The notes under the pieces were generated by a model, which saw only the letters and a list, made by a program, of their open reading frames with translations, was not told the DNA's origin and searched no databases. From Treponema sp. (GTDB taxonomy: Bacteria > Spirochaetota > Spirochaetia > Treponematales > Breznakiellaceae), in assembly GCA_009777995.1 (NCBI GenBank), contig WRKT01000007.1:30092-94091 (forward strand): DNA of 64,000 nt. Reading direction: 5' to 3'. Both the position numbers and the translations under genes were made by a program. Of the stretch, positions 48,636 through 57,769 are shown piece after piece (the first letter of the stretch is position 1; every line of letters starts with the position of its first letter).

Positions 48636-49834
48636 ATCTCTCTGCTGATAATCTTCCCGTCAAGGTACACCGCCTCAACATTTTTTAAAGCGCCAATGTC
48701 CTTCGATACATCACCCTTAACAATAAGAATGTCTGCTTTTAGACCGGGTCTAAGACTTCCGATCTCATTTTCCATTCCAAGTACCTTTCCGGCACTTGAT
48801 GTTGCCGTAGCAACTGCACGCAAGTTATCAAAGCCTAAGTCAGTCATACACTTAAGTTCTTCCGAGACAGGGGCGGGATTTTCGCCATCGAATACCATGT
48901 CTGTCCCTGCAAGAACCGTAACCCCTGTGTCGGCAAGATTAAGGAAATTATCGGTATAGGCCTTCATACTGCGCTCATAGCCCCAATGGGTACGCTGTTC
49001 TCTTTCGGTTAAGGATTCATAGCCGCTTTCATTTATCTTTTTTACGAGCCTTTCAAAAATAAACTTGTGAATGAAAATTGTCGGCACCCATGCTATACCC
49101 TTATCCCGTATTTGCTTTGCCTGATCGAGAGTAAGATGAGTCCCATGCTCAATTGTGTCATAACCTGCGTCAATACACATCTGCAGAGAAGGCTGTGAAG
49201 TTGAATGTGCAGCTATTTTCTTACCCAACCTATGAACCTCGTTCACGGCAGCATTCATCTCCGCTTGGCTGAACTCTGCAACCCCTTGAGCCCTGCCGCT
49301 AGTCATCATCTTTATCCACTGAGCGCCTTCGCGAATCTCTGTCCTAACCGCCTTGACAACCTCAGCCTCCCCGTCAACCTGAACCGACCCGCCGCCGCTC
49401 TGCCAGTCGAGCCCCCCGGTTATACACAGGCACCTATTGCAATGAATTATCCGCGGAGAACGAACAAGGCCCCTCGATGCAGCAAGGGCCAACTGCCTGC
49501 ATGCACCCGAGGGCCCGAACACATCCCGCACAGTGGTAACACCTGAAAAGAGCGCCCTCTGAGCATTGTTAAGTGCAAAATAGGCGACCATGAAATCATC
49601 ATAGATTTCCTTATCGGGCCTCATAAACCAATATGCAAGATGGACATGCATGTCGATGAGCCCGGGGAGTATGGTCGCGTCTCCATAATCGATTAACTCA
49701 TGCCCGGGGTACTTCGCACGAATGTCGCCCGCAGGTCCTGCATCAATTATGCGGTCTTTTTCAAAACATAGGGCTGCATCATTTAACACAGCTTTCCCGT
49801 CACCGTTAATAAAAGTTTTTGCGGAAATTATCAT
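48632..49834 (-). CDS. amidohydrolase-family enzyme (imidazolonepropionase/prolidase-like)
   Basis: A 400-aa metal-dependent hydrolase: LPGLIDMHVHLAYW (first metal His pair, near 60), GAQWIKMMTSG (carboxylated Lys site), AAHSTSQPSLQMCIDAGYDTIEHGT (His ligands) and VTVLAGTDMVF (catalytic Asp). The C-terminal SLRPGLKADILIVKGD is typical. The usual TGGH segment appears as CLCITGGLDW, preceded by a CxxCxC set that is unusual and could add a metal site. The substrate is unknown; relatives cleave cyclic amides or peptides. It follows the Cys-rich mini-protein by 38 bp on the same strand. Confidence 0.85.
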   Translation of the reverse strand: MIISAKTFINGDGKAVLNDAALCFEKDRIIDAGPAGDIRAKYPGHELIDYGDATILPGLIDMHVHLAYWFMRPDKEIYDDFMVAYFALNNAQRALFSGVTTVRDVFGPSGACRQLALAASRGLVRSPRIIHCNRCLCITGGLDWQSGGGSVQVDGEAEVVKAVRTEIREGAQWIKMMTSGRAQGVAEFSQAEMNAAVNEVHRLGKKIAAHSTSQPSLQMCIDAGYDTIEHGTHLTLDQAKQIRDKGIAWVPTIFIHKFIFERLVKKINESGYESLTEREQRTHWGYERSMKAYTDNFLNLADTGVTVLAGTDMVFDGENPAPVSEELKCMTDLGFDNLRAVATATSSAGKVLGMENEIGSLRPGLKADILIVKGDVSKDIGALKNVEAVYLDGKIISREI

Positions 49835-49872
49835 ATTACTCCTCAGGCGGGTTATTCCTTACAGGCGTAGAT

Positions 49873-50031
49873 TTAAGCCTTTTCCCCTTCATCTTCCTTT
49901 GGCGGGCGCAGGCAGGCCGGAAGATACTCCCTGCCCTTATGATGGAGTACACACTTACAGCAAACACTGTGCCTCTCGCAATCCGTATTGGTGCAAGGAC
50001 AATAATCTACACATCCTTTCTTTTCAGCCAT
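49873..50031 (-). CDS. Cys-rich mini-protein (DUF6485-like), 52 aa
   Basis: A 52-residue frame rich in cysteine: MAEKKGCVDYCPCTNTDC, then ERHSVCCKCVLHHKGREYLPACLRP. AAGGAG lies 7 bases before the ATG. The pattern CxxxCxCxxxxCxRHxxCCxCVxxH..LPAC matches a small conserved family that I recall as DUF6485, of unknown function; it probably binds a metal. It precedes the amidohydrolase gene by 38 bp and likely shares its transcript. Residues are strongly constrained by the Cys pattern, so despite its size it is very likely real. Confidence 0.82.
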   Translation of the reverse strand: MAEKKGCVDYCPCTNTDCERHSVCCKCVLHHKGREYLPACLRPPKEDEGEKA

Positions 50032-50132
50032 AACAAACTCCTTGTAAATTCTATTCGGTCATACAGGTGATTATATCATTTTAGGGGTACAATCGTCTAT
50101 AAAGCGAGAGTAACAGGAGAAAAGAGTAGAAT

Positions 50133-50651
50133 CTAGGGATTAAACCCGATTTTCTTACTCTCCTTTGGATGCTCTAACAAGTTGTTCAGGGCGATAATAA
50201 TATCATTAACCCGTTTGTCATTCTTTTCGATATAGAGCATGAGGAGTTTACGGAGTTCGGCAATTTCTTCATTTGTTCCGGCTTGAGAAAGGGCAAACTG
50301 ACGTAATTTATTGAATGTTACCATTATTTCAATATTAATACTTATCGCCTTTTTGCTATTCAAAACGCTGGAAAGCATTAAAACACCATGCTCAGTAAAA
50401 ACAAACGGAAGATAACGTCTGCCTCCTTTTCCATGCTTTGAGATGCCAAATTGGCATCTCAAAGAGATAACTTCTTCTTCTGTCAATTGAAACATAAAAA
50501 TATCCGGGAAACGTTCCATGTTTCTTTTAACGGCTCTGTTTAGAGCTCCGGTCTCAATTTCATAAAGTCTTGCCAAATCGCGGTCCATCATGACCTTTTG
50601 CCCGCGAATCTCGTAAATCATCTCCCGGATCGGTAAAATTATATCATTCAT
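50133..50651 (-). CDS. ORF6N-domain protein
   Basis: A 172-aa protein. Residues ~1-90 are an ORF6N (KilA-N-related) DNA-binding domain: PIREMIYEIRGQKVMMDRDLARLYEIETGALNRAVKRNMERFPDIFMFQLTEEE, and RRYLPFVFTEHGVLMLSSVLNS. The rest is a coiled coil (EEIAELRKLLMLYIEKNDKRVNDIIIALNNLLEH). In phages the domain is found in antirepressors, but chromosomal single genes are common. GGAGG precedes the ATG. Neighbours are core genes, so it may be a lone acquired gene. Role unknown. Confidence 0.88.
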   Translation of the reverse strand: MNDIILPIREMIYEIRGQKVMMDRDLARLYEIETGALNRAVKRNMERFPDIFMFQLTEEEVISLRCQFGISKHGKGGRRYLPFVFTEHGVLMLSSVLNSKKAISINIEIMVTFNKLRQFALSQAGTNEEIAELRKLLMLYIEKNDKRVNDIIIALNNLLEHPKESKKIGFNP

Positions 50652-50733
50652 AAATAAATTTCCTCCGGTTATATACTGCGCGGAGATGAGTTTTGCTTTA
50701 AGTTTTTACAAAAAAGAGAAAAAACGCGAAAAT

Positions 50734-51474
50734 TTATCCCACCAGCCTCTCCGGGGCGACCAACTCCACCAGTCTGCGGGCGGCAAGGAGGGCCGGGTCG
50801 ACAAAGGGAACCTCGAAGCCGGCTTCGCCGCGCATTGCCAGGGGCAGCTCCGTGCAGCCGAGGATGACTGCCTCTGCGCCCCTCTCTGCAAGAGCGTACA
50901 TCTCCCCCTTGATTAGGGCCACGGCCTCGTCTTTTATCTCATTCGAATGGGCCTTTATCCCGAAACTCTCGTCAAAAATGGCCCTGTGTATCCTTTCCCT
51001 GCCTTGAGCATCAGGCTCAAGGAGTTCAAACTTATCGGGGGTAAAATACTCGTGGTAGACCTTGCTTTCATGGGTTCCGATTGTGGCCAGAAGCCCGAGG
51101 CGTTTATATTTGCTGCTGCCGAGTGCGCAGGTTTCAAGCATGTTTACGATGATAAGGTCGGGCAGCTCCTCTCTTACCTTCGATAAAAATAGCGAAAAAA
51201 TCTTCCCTGCATGGGCGGTATTACAGGCAACGGCTGCAAAACGGACTCCTGCAAGGTATAAACGCCTTGCGCTCTCAAACATTCCGTGGGCCGGATTATC
51301 ACCCTTATCATATAATAAAAAGGTATTCCTGTCGGGAATAAGGGAAGAGCAGGAAATCATCATGCAATTTATGTGTTCCTGATCGGTTTTGGCTTTAGTA
51401 TTTGCAAAAATCAGCTTAGAAAAATCCAGACCTGCATGGGGGCCCATTCCGCCTATTACGCCGACAATATCCAA
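50734..51474 (-). CDS. aspartate/glutamate racemase family protein
   Basis: A 246-aa protein of the Asp/Glu racemase superfamily. Both catalytic cysteines are present: AVACNTAHAG (near 82) and VILGCTELPLA (near 207), with the N-terminal GVIGGMGPHAG phosphate/substrate loop. Such enzymes make D-amino acids for the wall or for metabolism. The gene diverges from nifJ. Length is typical and there is no signal peptide. The precise substrate cannot be told. Confidence 0.9.
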   Translation of the reverse strand: MDIVGVIGGMGPHAGLDFSKLIFANTKAKTDQEHINCMMISCSSLIPDRNTFLLYDKGDNPAHGMFESARRLYLAGVRFAAVACNTAHAGKIFSLFLSKVREELPDLIIVNMLETCALGSSKYKRLGLLATIGTHESKVYHEYFTPDKFELLEPDAQGRERIHRAIFDESFGIKAHSNEIKDEAVALIKGEMYALAERGAEAVILGCTELPLAMRGEAGFEVPFVDPALLAARRLVELVAPERLVG

Positions 51475-51485
51475 AATTTGCCCCC

Positions 51486-51515
51486 TTGAATTTTTACACT
51501 ATTTTACGATAAAAT
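51486..51515 (+). promoter_or_regulatory. sigma-70-type promoter of nifJ
   Basis: TTGAAT (51,486-51,491) and TAAAAT (51,510-51,515) with 18-bp spacing. The start near 51,522 would give a leader of about 25 nt with GAGG before the ATG at 51,547. Confidence 0.5.
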
Positions 51516-51546
51516 GATGGAAATTTTCAATAGAACGAGGTAAAGG

Positions 51547-54500
51547 ATGGCTGACAAGAACATGGTTATCATTAAAGGAAATAACGCTGCTGCGCATGTG
51601 GCCCACGCGTTAAGCGAAGTAATCGCGATTTATCCGATTACTCCATCAAGTGACATGGGGGAGATTTCTGATGTAATGTCTGCCCAGGGTCGCAAGAATA
51701 TCTGGGGTGCAGTCCCTGAAGTGGTTGAATTACAGTCCGAGGCAGGCGCAGCAGGCGCAGTCCACGGTGCTTTAACCGCAGGCGGAATGAGTACGACCTT
51801 TACGGCCTCCCAGGGTCTATTATTAAAAATTCCTAATATGTATAAAATTGCAGGGGAACTCACTCCTTCCGTGTTTCACATTGCTGCCCGTGCCCTCGCA
51901 ACGAGCTCCCTTTCGATTTTCGGAGATCACCAGGACGTAATGGCCTGCCGCCAGAGCGGTTTTGCCATGCTGTCTTCAAACAATGTCCAAGAAGTCATGG
52001 ACATCGCCACCATCGCCTATGCATCCACCCTGCGCTCAAGGGTTCCCTTCCTGCACTTCTTCGACGGCTTTAGAACCAGCCATGAGATACAGAAGGTAGA
52101 GGAAGTTCCCCACGATGTAATGCGCCAGTTGATAACTGATGATCTAATCGTAGCCCACCGTTCAAGGGGATTATCCCCTGAAAAACCTCATATTCGCGGA
52201 ACATCCCAGAATCCTGACACCTATTTCCAGTCAAGGGAAGCCGTGAACCCTTATTACCTGAAAGTACCCGGCATAGTCCAGGAAGAAATGGACAAATTTG
52301 CCAAGCTCACAGGCCGCGCATATAAATTATTTGAATATGTCGGTGCAAAGGATGCCGAAAGAGTGGTAATCATAATGGGTTCGGGCGGAGACACCTGCCA
52401 TGAAACCGTTGAATACCTTGTCGGAAAAGGCGAAAAAATCGGCCTCTTAAAAGTAAGGCTGTATCGCCCCTTCGCCGCAGACCTCTTTGTAAAGGCTCTG
52501 CCCGCAAGCGTAAAAGCAATCGCAGTTCTTGATCGCACAAAAGACCCCGGAGCCCCGGGCGAGCCCCTCTACGAAGACGTACGCACCGCCATCTCCGAAG
52601 CACAATTCGCAGGAAAACTCGGCTTTGCCGACAATCCGCTTATCCTGGGCGGACGCTACGGCCTTGGCTCCAAGGATTTCACCCCCGCAATGGCAAAGGC
52701 AGTATTTGAAAACCTTTCAGGAAAGAAGATACAAAGCTTTACCGTGGGTATAAATGACGACCTTACAAGCCTTAGCCTTGATTTCGACGAGAACTTCACC
52801 ATCGAAGAAGAGGGCATGAGCGAAGCCATGTTCTACGGACTTGGCTCTGACGGAACCGTAGGCGCTAACGAAAATACCATCAAGATCATCGGTGAAGCAA
52901 AACCTGAACTTTCAGTCCAGGGCTATTTCTCCTACGACTCAAAGAAATCAGGCGGATTGACCGTTTCACACCTTCGCTTCGGCAAAAAAGCCATCCGAAG
53001 GCCTTACCTTATCAACAATGCAGACTTCCTCGCCTGTCATAAGTTCTCCTACATGGAAATCTACGACCTTCTTGCCTTTATTAAAGAAGGCGGAACCTTC
53101 CTCCTTAACAGCCCCTTCGCTGCGGACAAGGTATGGAAGGAACTCCCGGTAGAGGCCCAGAAGAGAATCATCGACAAGAAGGTGAAATTCTTCGTTATTG
53201 ATGCCGCAGAAATTGCACGCCAGACCGGCATGGGAAACAGGATAAACACTGTCATGCAGGCAGCCTACTTCAAAATCTCAGGGGTCCTCCCCGAGGCAGA
53301 GGCCATCAAGCTTGTCAAAGAGCATGTTCAAACGACCTACGGCAAGAGGGGTAAGGAAGTTGTCGAGGCCAATTATAGAACCATCGACAAGGCAGTCGGA
53401 GAAGTTCATGAGGTAAAGTACCCCTCAAGCACCGAGGGCAATATCCACATGAAACCCACCTTTGCAACATCGGATGACTCCTGGGTCAAGGAAGTACTTG
53501 GCGGCGTATCAAGACAGCAGGGCAATAAGCTTCCTGTAAGCAAGATCCCCAATGACGGAACCTTCCCGACAGCAACAAGCCAATACGAAAAGCGTTCTGT
53601 TGCAGAGCAGGTTCCCATCTGGAACGCCGATGTTTGTATCCAGTGCGGCAATTGTATCGTAGTCTGCCCCCACGCCTGTATGCGCCTAAAGAACCTTACC
53701 GATGCAGAAGTGAAGAGTGCTCCTCCCGGCTTCAAGGTTGCGGAAGTTAAGCCGAAGGCTGTTGAAGGCAAGAAGGCAATCCTTGCAATTGCTGCAGAAG
53801 ACTGCTACGGTTGCGGACTCTGCTTCAATGTCTGCCCCATGAGCAAAGACCCCTCCAAGACCCCCCATGCTCTAACCTGGAAGTCTTACGCAGATGATCC
53901 TAGTTTCCATGCAGAGCAGGTAAAGGTCTGGGAATACTTCCTCTCCCTGCCTGAAGTACCCGATTCAGAGCTGAACCTTGGTACAATGAAGGGCCTTGCC
54001 TATAAGAGACCTCTCTTTGAATTCTCGGGCGCCTGCGGCGGCTGCGGTGAAACACCTTATGTAAAGATGCTCTCCCAGCTCTTCGGCGACAGAATGGTCA
54101 TAGGAAACGCCACAGGTTGTTCTTCAATCTACGGCGGTAACCTGCCAACAACACCCTATTGCAAACGCGCAGACGGAAGAGGCCCCGTATGGTCAAACAG
54201 CCTCTTTGAAGACACCGCCGAATTTGCCTTTGGTATGCGTATTTCAAGTGATAAGCTTGCACAGCATGCAAGAGAAATGGCAGTAAAGGCAAAGTCCGAA
54301 GGAATTGCAGCAGGAATTATCGACAAGCTTCTTGCAAACGACCAAAAGGACAACGAAGCAATTGAACAGCAGCGCAAATATGTTGATGAGCTGAAAGCAG
54401 CCCTTAAAAACGAGACAAAGTCCACGGGGAAACTGCTGTTATCACTTGCCGACCACTTCGTAAAACGCTCGGTATGGGCATTCGGAGGAGACGGCTGGGC

Positions 54501-55113
54501 CTACGACATTGGTTTTGGCGGCCTCGATCATGTAATCGCCTCGAATAAAAACATTAACCTGCTTGTAATGGACACCGAAGTTTACTCGAATACAGGCGGT
54601 CAGATGTCAAAGGCAACACCCACCGGCGCAATCGCAAAGTTTGCAAACGCAGGTAAGGAAACCTACAAGAAAGACCTTGGCGCCATTGCGATGAGCTATG
54701 GCCATGTTTACGTTGCAAGGGTTTCAATGGGCGCAGACGTGAACCAAGTCATCAAAGCGTTCAGGGAAGCTGAGTCATATAACGGACCGTCAATCATCAT
54801 CGCCTATGCCCACTGTATCGCCCATGGCATTGACATGAGTAAGGGCCTCGAGCAGGGCAAGGCCGTAGTCACCTCCGGCATCTGGCCCATCTACCGCTAC
54901 GACCCGAGACTCAAAGACCAAGGGAAGAACCCCTTCCAGCTCGACTGCAAAGACCCGACAACAAACGTTGAAGACTATATGTATAAAGAAGGTCGCTTCA
55001 GGAGCCTAAAGAGTGCTTTCCCCGAGAGAGCAGATACCCTTCTTGCAGCATCCAAGGCCCACGTAGAAAGGGTCTGGAAGGAATATAAGTATCTTGCAGA
55101 AAGGCCGTTCTAA
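51547..55113 (+). CDS. nifJ: pyruvate:ferredoxin (flavodoxin) oxidoreductase
   Basis: A 1,188-aa single-chain enzyme that oxidises pyruvate to acetyl-CoA and CO2 and reduces ferredoxin. Domain I: AHVALSEVIAIYPITPSSDMGE-type pyruvate/TPP region. The middle holds two 4Fe-4S clusters: CIQCGNCIVVCPHACM (near 697) and CYGCGLCFNVCPMSK (near 754). The TPP part has ACGGCGETPYVK, NATGCSSIYGGN, GGDGWAYDIGFGG and DTEVYSNTGGQMSKATP. It is the central energy enzyme of anaerobes. Length matches the family. The unknown 505-aa gene follows 27 bp downstream. Confidence 0.97.
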   Translation: MADKNMVIIKGNNAAAHVAHALSEVIAIYPITPSSDMGEISDVMSAQGRKNIWGAVPEVVELQSEAGAAGAVHGALTAGGMSTTFTASQGLLLKIPNMYKIAGELTPSVFHIAARALATSSLSIFGDHQDVMACRQSGFAMLSSNNVQEVMDIATIAYASTLRSRVPFLHFFDGFRTSHEIQKVEEVPHDVMRQLITDDLIVAHRSRGLSPEKPHIRGTSQNPDTYFQSREAVNPYYLKVPGIVQEEMDKFAKLTGRAYKLFEYVGAKDAERVVIIMGSGGDTCHETVEYLVGKGEKIGLLKVRLYRPFAADLFVKALPASVKAIAVLDRTKDPGAPGEPLYEDVRTAISEAQFAGKLGFADNPLILGGRYGLGSKDFTPAMAKAVFENLSGKKIQSFTVGINDDLTSLSLDFDENFTIEEEGMSEAMFYGLGSDGTVGANENTIKIIGEAKPELSVQGYFSYDSKKSGGLTVSHLRFGKKAIRRPYLINNADFLACHKFSYMEIYDLLAFIKEGGTFLLNSPFAADKVWKELPVEAQKRIIDKKVKFFVIDAAEIARQTGMGNRINTVMQAAYFKISGVLPEAEAIKLVKEHVQTTYGKRGKEVVEANYRTIDKAVGEVHEVKYPSSTEGNIHMKPTFATSDDSWVKEVLGGVSRQQGNKLPVSKIPNDGTFPTATSQYEKRSVAEQVPIWNADVCIQCGNCIVVCPHACMRLKNLTDAEVKSAPPGFKVAEVKPKAVEGKKAILAIAAEDCYGCGLCFNVCPMSKDPSKTPHALTWKSYADDPSFHAEQVKVWEYFLSLPEVPDSELNLGTMKGLAYKRPLFEFSGACGGCGETPYVKMLSQLFGDRMVIGNATGCSSIYGGNLPTTPYCKRADGRGPVWSNSLFEDTAEFAFGMRISSDKLAQHAREMAVKAKSEGIAAGIIDKLLANDQKDNEAIEQQRKYVDELKAALKNETKSTGKLLLSLADHFVKRSVWAFGGDGWAYDIGFGGLDHVIASNKNINLLVMDTEVYSNTGGQMSKATPTGAIAKFANAGKETYKKDLGAIAMSYGHVYVARVSMGADVNQVIKAFREAESYNGPSIIIAYAHCIAHGIDMSKGLEQGKAVVTSGIWPIYRYDPRLKDQGKNPFQLDCKDPTTNVEDYMYKEGRFRSLKSAFPERADTLLAASKAHVERVWKEYKYLAERPF

Positions 55114-55140
55114 GAAATCTAAGGAGCAGGAGTAAGCAGT

Positions 55141-56658
55141 ATGTCAGATGTTTTTAGCAAAGTGATATCATTTATTTCAGGTGATGGTTCCGATAAAGAC
55201 ATACTGCTGAAACAGCTTGCAAAGGAAATAACAGGCAATAAGTATGCAAGGTTTTACAGGCTGAGGCAGGGGGAGATGGATCCCTCCCTCGGCATGTATC
55301 TTTTCAGTATATATAAAATCATCTATCCCTTGCAGAAGTTTTTTGATGATCCAATGATCGAAGCCAGAATTAAACAGGTAACTCTTGAATCCTCTCTCGA
55401 TAAGAATGTGATGGACATTATAAGACGCTTAAGCCCCGAGGGAATTTCAGAGCGGAAAAAAAGTGTCGGCGGCGATCTTTCAAGACTTCTGCAAGAGGAC
55501 CTTGCAGCTCTTGCCGCAGGCTTTGACAGCCAAAAAGTCACAGATGCAGACAAGTGTTATAATAAGATCCTTGCAATGAGGCAATTTGTCACATTCGATT
55601 TCTGGTCACTTTTAAAAAAGTTCGATCCGGAAATTAAAGAGGGTGATTTCATAAGCCAGCCGAAATTTGTCCCCGTGGATGCGAGTATCTTGGTTCATGA
55701 CACAGGCGACTTTATGGCCGCCTTCCCCTTTACCGACGAGCCCGGGGACTGGAAGGCTGTGTTCGAGATTATCAAGTACTGCAGGGGCGGCTCTGATGTT
55801 CTTCCGATTGTGCAGTGGAATAACCTGCTCTTGAACTTAAAAGATTTAAAGCAAACAAGAATTCTTGAGCTTATCGGAAGACTTGTTACAGGCAATCCGA
55901 TACTTGAAATAAAGACATCGGTTCCCCACGAGCCCCTTTCTGCATCCTGGCTTGAGCAGAAAACCATTGAAGTAAAAGAGGCAATCTCAGGCATCCTTGG
56001 CAATCAAAGACATATTCAAATACATACAATGGCCGAAACTGTCTTTGGTCCATTGGCAACCCTGCGCTTAAATTATTTTACTCCCGACAAGGGCAAGGTC
56101 CTTCTTGCAAAAAACCTTGACGGATATGATTATGCTCTTGCTTTAAACCACTTATTTACCTTCATACAGGAATTTGTCCTAAAAGAAATGAGTGAGTTAT
56201 GCGACATACTTCTTGTACGGGGCCAATGGTCAAAACATGCAGCATCCAAACAGATGTCAGATAATTTTCACATTGTTACTGACATAATCGAAGAGATAAA
56301 TCAGCTTGATGCAGGCCTGTCCGAAGAAGGGGTAAACGGCCCCCGCATCAGGGGAGCATTACTGCGTGTTGACAGGGATAAGAGTCAAATTAGATACGTT
56401 AACAGTATTACAGGCAGTATAAATGATGAGGCCGCAGATATCATTAACAGAGCAGTACAGGCGCTAATAGTCGTGGGAAAACACTTTAAAACGCTGATGG
56501 ACGACTTTGACAAGAAGCCCCATGAAGTCATTGCCAACTGGAAGGAACTTGCCCTCGTTTCAAAAGTGCCGTTAAACCAGAGAATCATTGCCATTTATAA
56601 GAGGATAAACTACTTTGTTCAGCTTATGATTCTTGAAACAAAACCTATTGAGGAGTAG
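55141..56658 (+). CDS. conserved hypothetical protein, 505 aa, downstream of nifJ
   Basis: Not recognised with confidence; it resembles spirochaete-specific proteins of unknown function (perhaps the DUF5312 type). Largely helical and soluble: YLFSIYKIIYPLQKFFDDPMIEARIK near the start, VLPIVQWNNLLLNLKDLKQTRILELIGRLVTGNPILEIKT in the middle, and NDEAADIINRAVQALIVVGKHFKTLMDDF at the end. No signal peptide or metal motif is seen. AAGGAG precedes the ATG. Position suggests co-transcription with nifJ, but a link to pyruvate metabolism is not shown. It overlaps the convergent aldo/keto reductase by 14 bp. Confidence 0.75.
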   Translation: MSDVFSKVISFISGDGSDKDILLKQLAKEITGNKYARFYRLRQGEMDPSLGMYLFSIYKIIYPLQKFFDDPMIEARIKQVTLESSLDKNVMDIIRRLSPEGISERKKSVGGDLSRLLQEDLAALAAGFDSQKVTDADKCYNKILAMRQFVTFDFWSLLKKFDPEIKEGDFISQPKFVPVDASILVHDTGDFMAAFPFTDEPGDWKAVFEIIKYCRGGSDVLPIVQWNNLLLNLKDLKQTRILELIGRLVTGNPILEIKTSVPHEPLSASWLEQKTIEVKEAISGILGNQRHIQIHTMAETVFGPLATLRLNYFTPDKGKVLLAKNLDGYDYALALNHLFTFIQEFVLKEMSELCDILLVRGQWSKHAASKQMSDNFHIVTDIIEEINQLDAGLSEEGVNGPRIRGALLRVDRDKSQIRYVNSITGSINDEAADIINRAVQALIVVGKHFKTLMDDFDKKPHEVIANWKELALVSKVPLNQRIIAIYKRINYFVQLMILETKPIEE

Positions 56659-57769
56659 AACCCCTCTTTCGCAGTACTTCCGACAATTCAATCATCACAG
56701 CTCTCACGTCAATCTTCTGAGTGCAGCGATCATTGCAAACACCGCAGCCGGTGCAATCCGGTATCTTCCCCTCGGTTTTCACGTCTTTTAAATCGTTTAA
56801 ACCCCAGATGCCGTCGGTTCTATACTTATTGTAGACTTCAAGTATCTTTGGAATATTTATCTTAGCAGGGCAATCATCGATGCAATAACCGCAATCGGTA
56901 CATGGAACACTTACCTCTTTTTGATACTCCCTGCAAGCCTTAAACAAAAGCTCTTCTTCCTCATCGTTTAAGTGATCTGTATCCGAAAAAAGTTTGACGT
57001 TTTCTTCAATTTGCTCCATCAAAGCCATGCCGCTTAAAACGCAGAGAAGGTCTAACCTCTTAATCCAGCGAAAGGCCCATGACGCAATACTCCACTCGGG
57101 CCTTGCCTCTTTAAGCATCGCTTCGGCCTTACTCGATAGCTTCGCAAGCCTCCCGCCCCGCACCGGCTCCATTACCACTATCGGGATGCCCCGTTTATTG
57201 AGCACTTCATACTCTTCTTTGGCAGTTCCAAAAATCCAGTCATAATAGTTTAACTGAATCTGGGCAATATCCCATTTATAATGGTCTGCAAAAATAGCAA
57301 GGGTATTTGGACTCGAATGGTTTGAAAAACCAAGATACCTGACCCTTCCCTTTTTCTGCTGTTCGATAAAGTACTCGATACAGCCGCAGTCGATATACTT
57401 TTGACAACTATCGTCAGTTATCGCATGGATCATGTAAGTGTCAATATAATCGGTTTTAAGCCGGCTTAACTGCTCTTCGAAGACAGCCTTATAATCTTCG
57501 CTTGCAGATAATAAATACTTTGTCGTTAGATAGAAAGATTCCCTCTTATGCTTTTGCAGTGCAAACCCCAAAAACTTTTCTGACTCACCCTTATGGTAGA
57601 CATAAGCAGTGTCAAAATAATTAATACCGTTCGCAAGAGCATAATCGATAATCTCTTGGGCCTTATCGTAATTAATCATAGGACTCTGTATGCCTTCCAA
57701 TGTGGGGAAGCGCATATTTCCCATCCCTAAAGTCGAAATTTTTAGATCTTTAAAATCCTTGGTAATCAT
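56645..57769 (-). CDS. aldo/keto reductase with C-terminal 4Fe-4S ferredoxin domain
   Basis: A 374-aa protein. Residues ~1-270 are an aldo/keto reductase barrel: FDTAYVYHKGESEKFLGFAL (Asp-Tyr active site), KYLLSA (Lys), TYMIHAI (His) and the later GRVRYLGFSNHS. Residues ~295-360 hold two ferredoxin-type clusters, CTDCGYCIDDCPAKINI and CTGCGVCNDRCTQKID. This fused type is frequent in anaerobes and is thought to act in redox reactions, with an unknown substrate. It overlaps the mazG gene by ATGA, so it is translationally coupled to it. Confidence 0.92.
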   Translation of the reverse strand: MITKDFKDLKISTLGMGNMRFPTLEGIQSPMINYDKAQEIIDYALANGINYFDTAYVYHKGESEKFLGFALQKHKRESFYLTTKYLLSASEDYKAVFEEQLSRLKTDYIDTYMIHAITDDSCQKYIDCGCIEYFIEQQKKGRVRYLGFSNHSSPNTLAIFADHYKWDIAQIQLNYYDWIFGTAKEEYEVLNKRGIPIVVMEPVRGGRLAKLSSKAEAMLKEARPEWSIASWAFRWIKRLDLLCVLSGMALMEQIEENVKLFSDTDHLNDEEEELLFKACREYQKEVSVPCTDCGYCIDDCPAKINIPKILEVYNKYRTDGIWGLNDLKDVKTEGKIPDCTGCGVCNDRCTQKIDVRAVMIELSEVLRKRGSTPQ

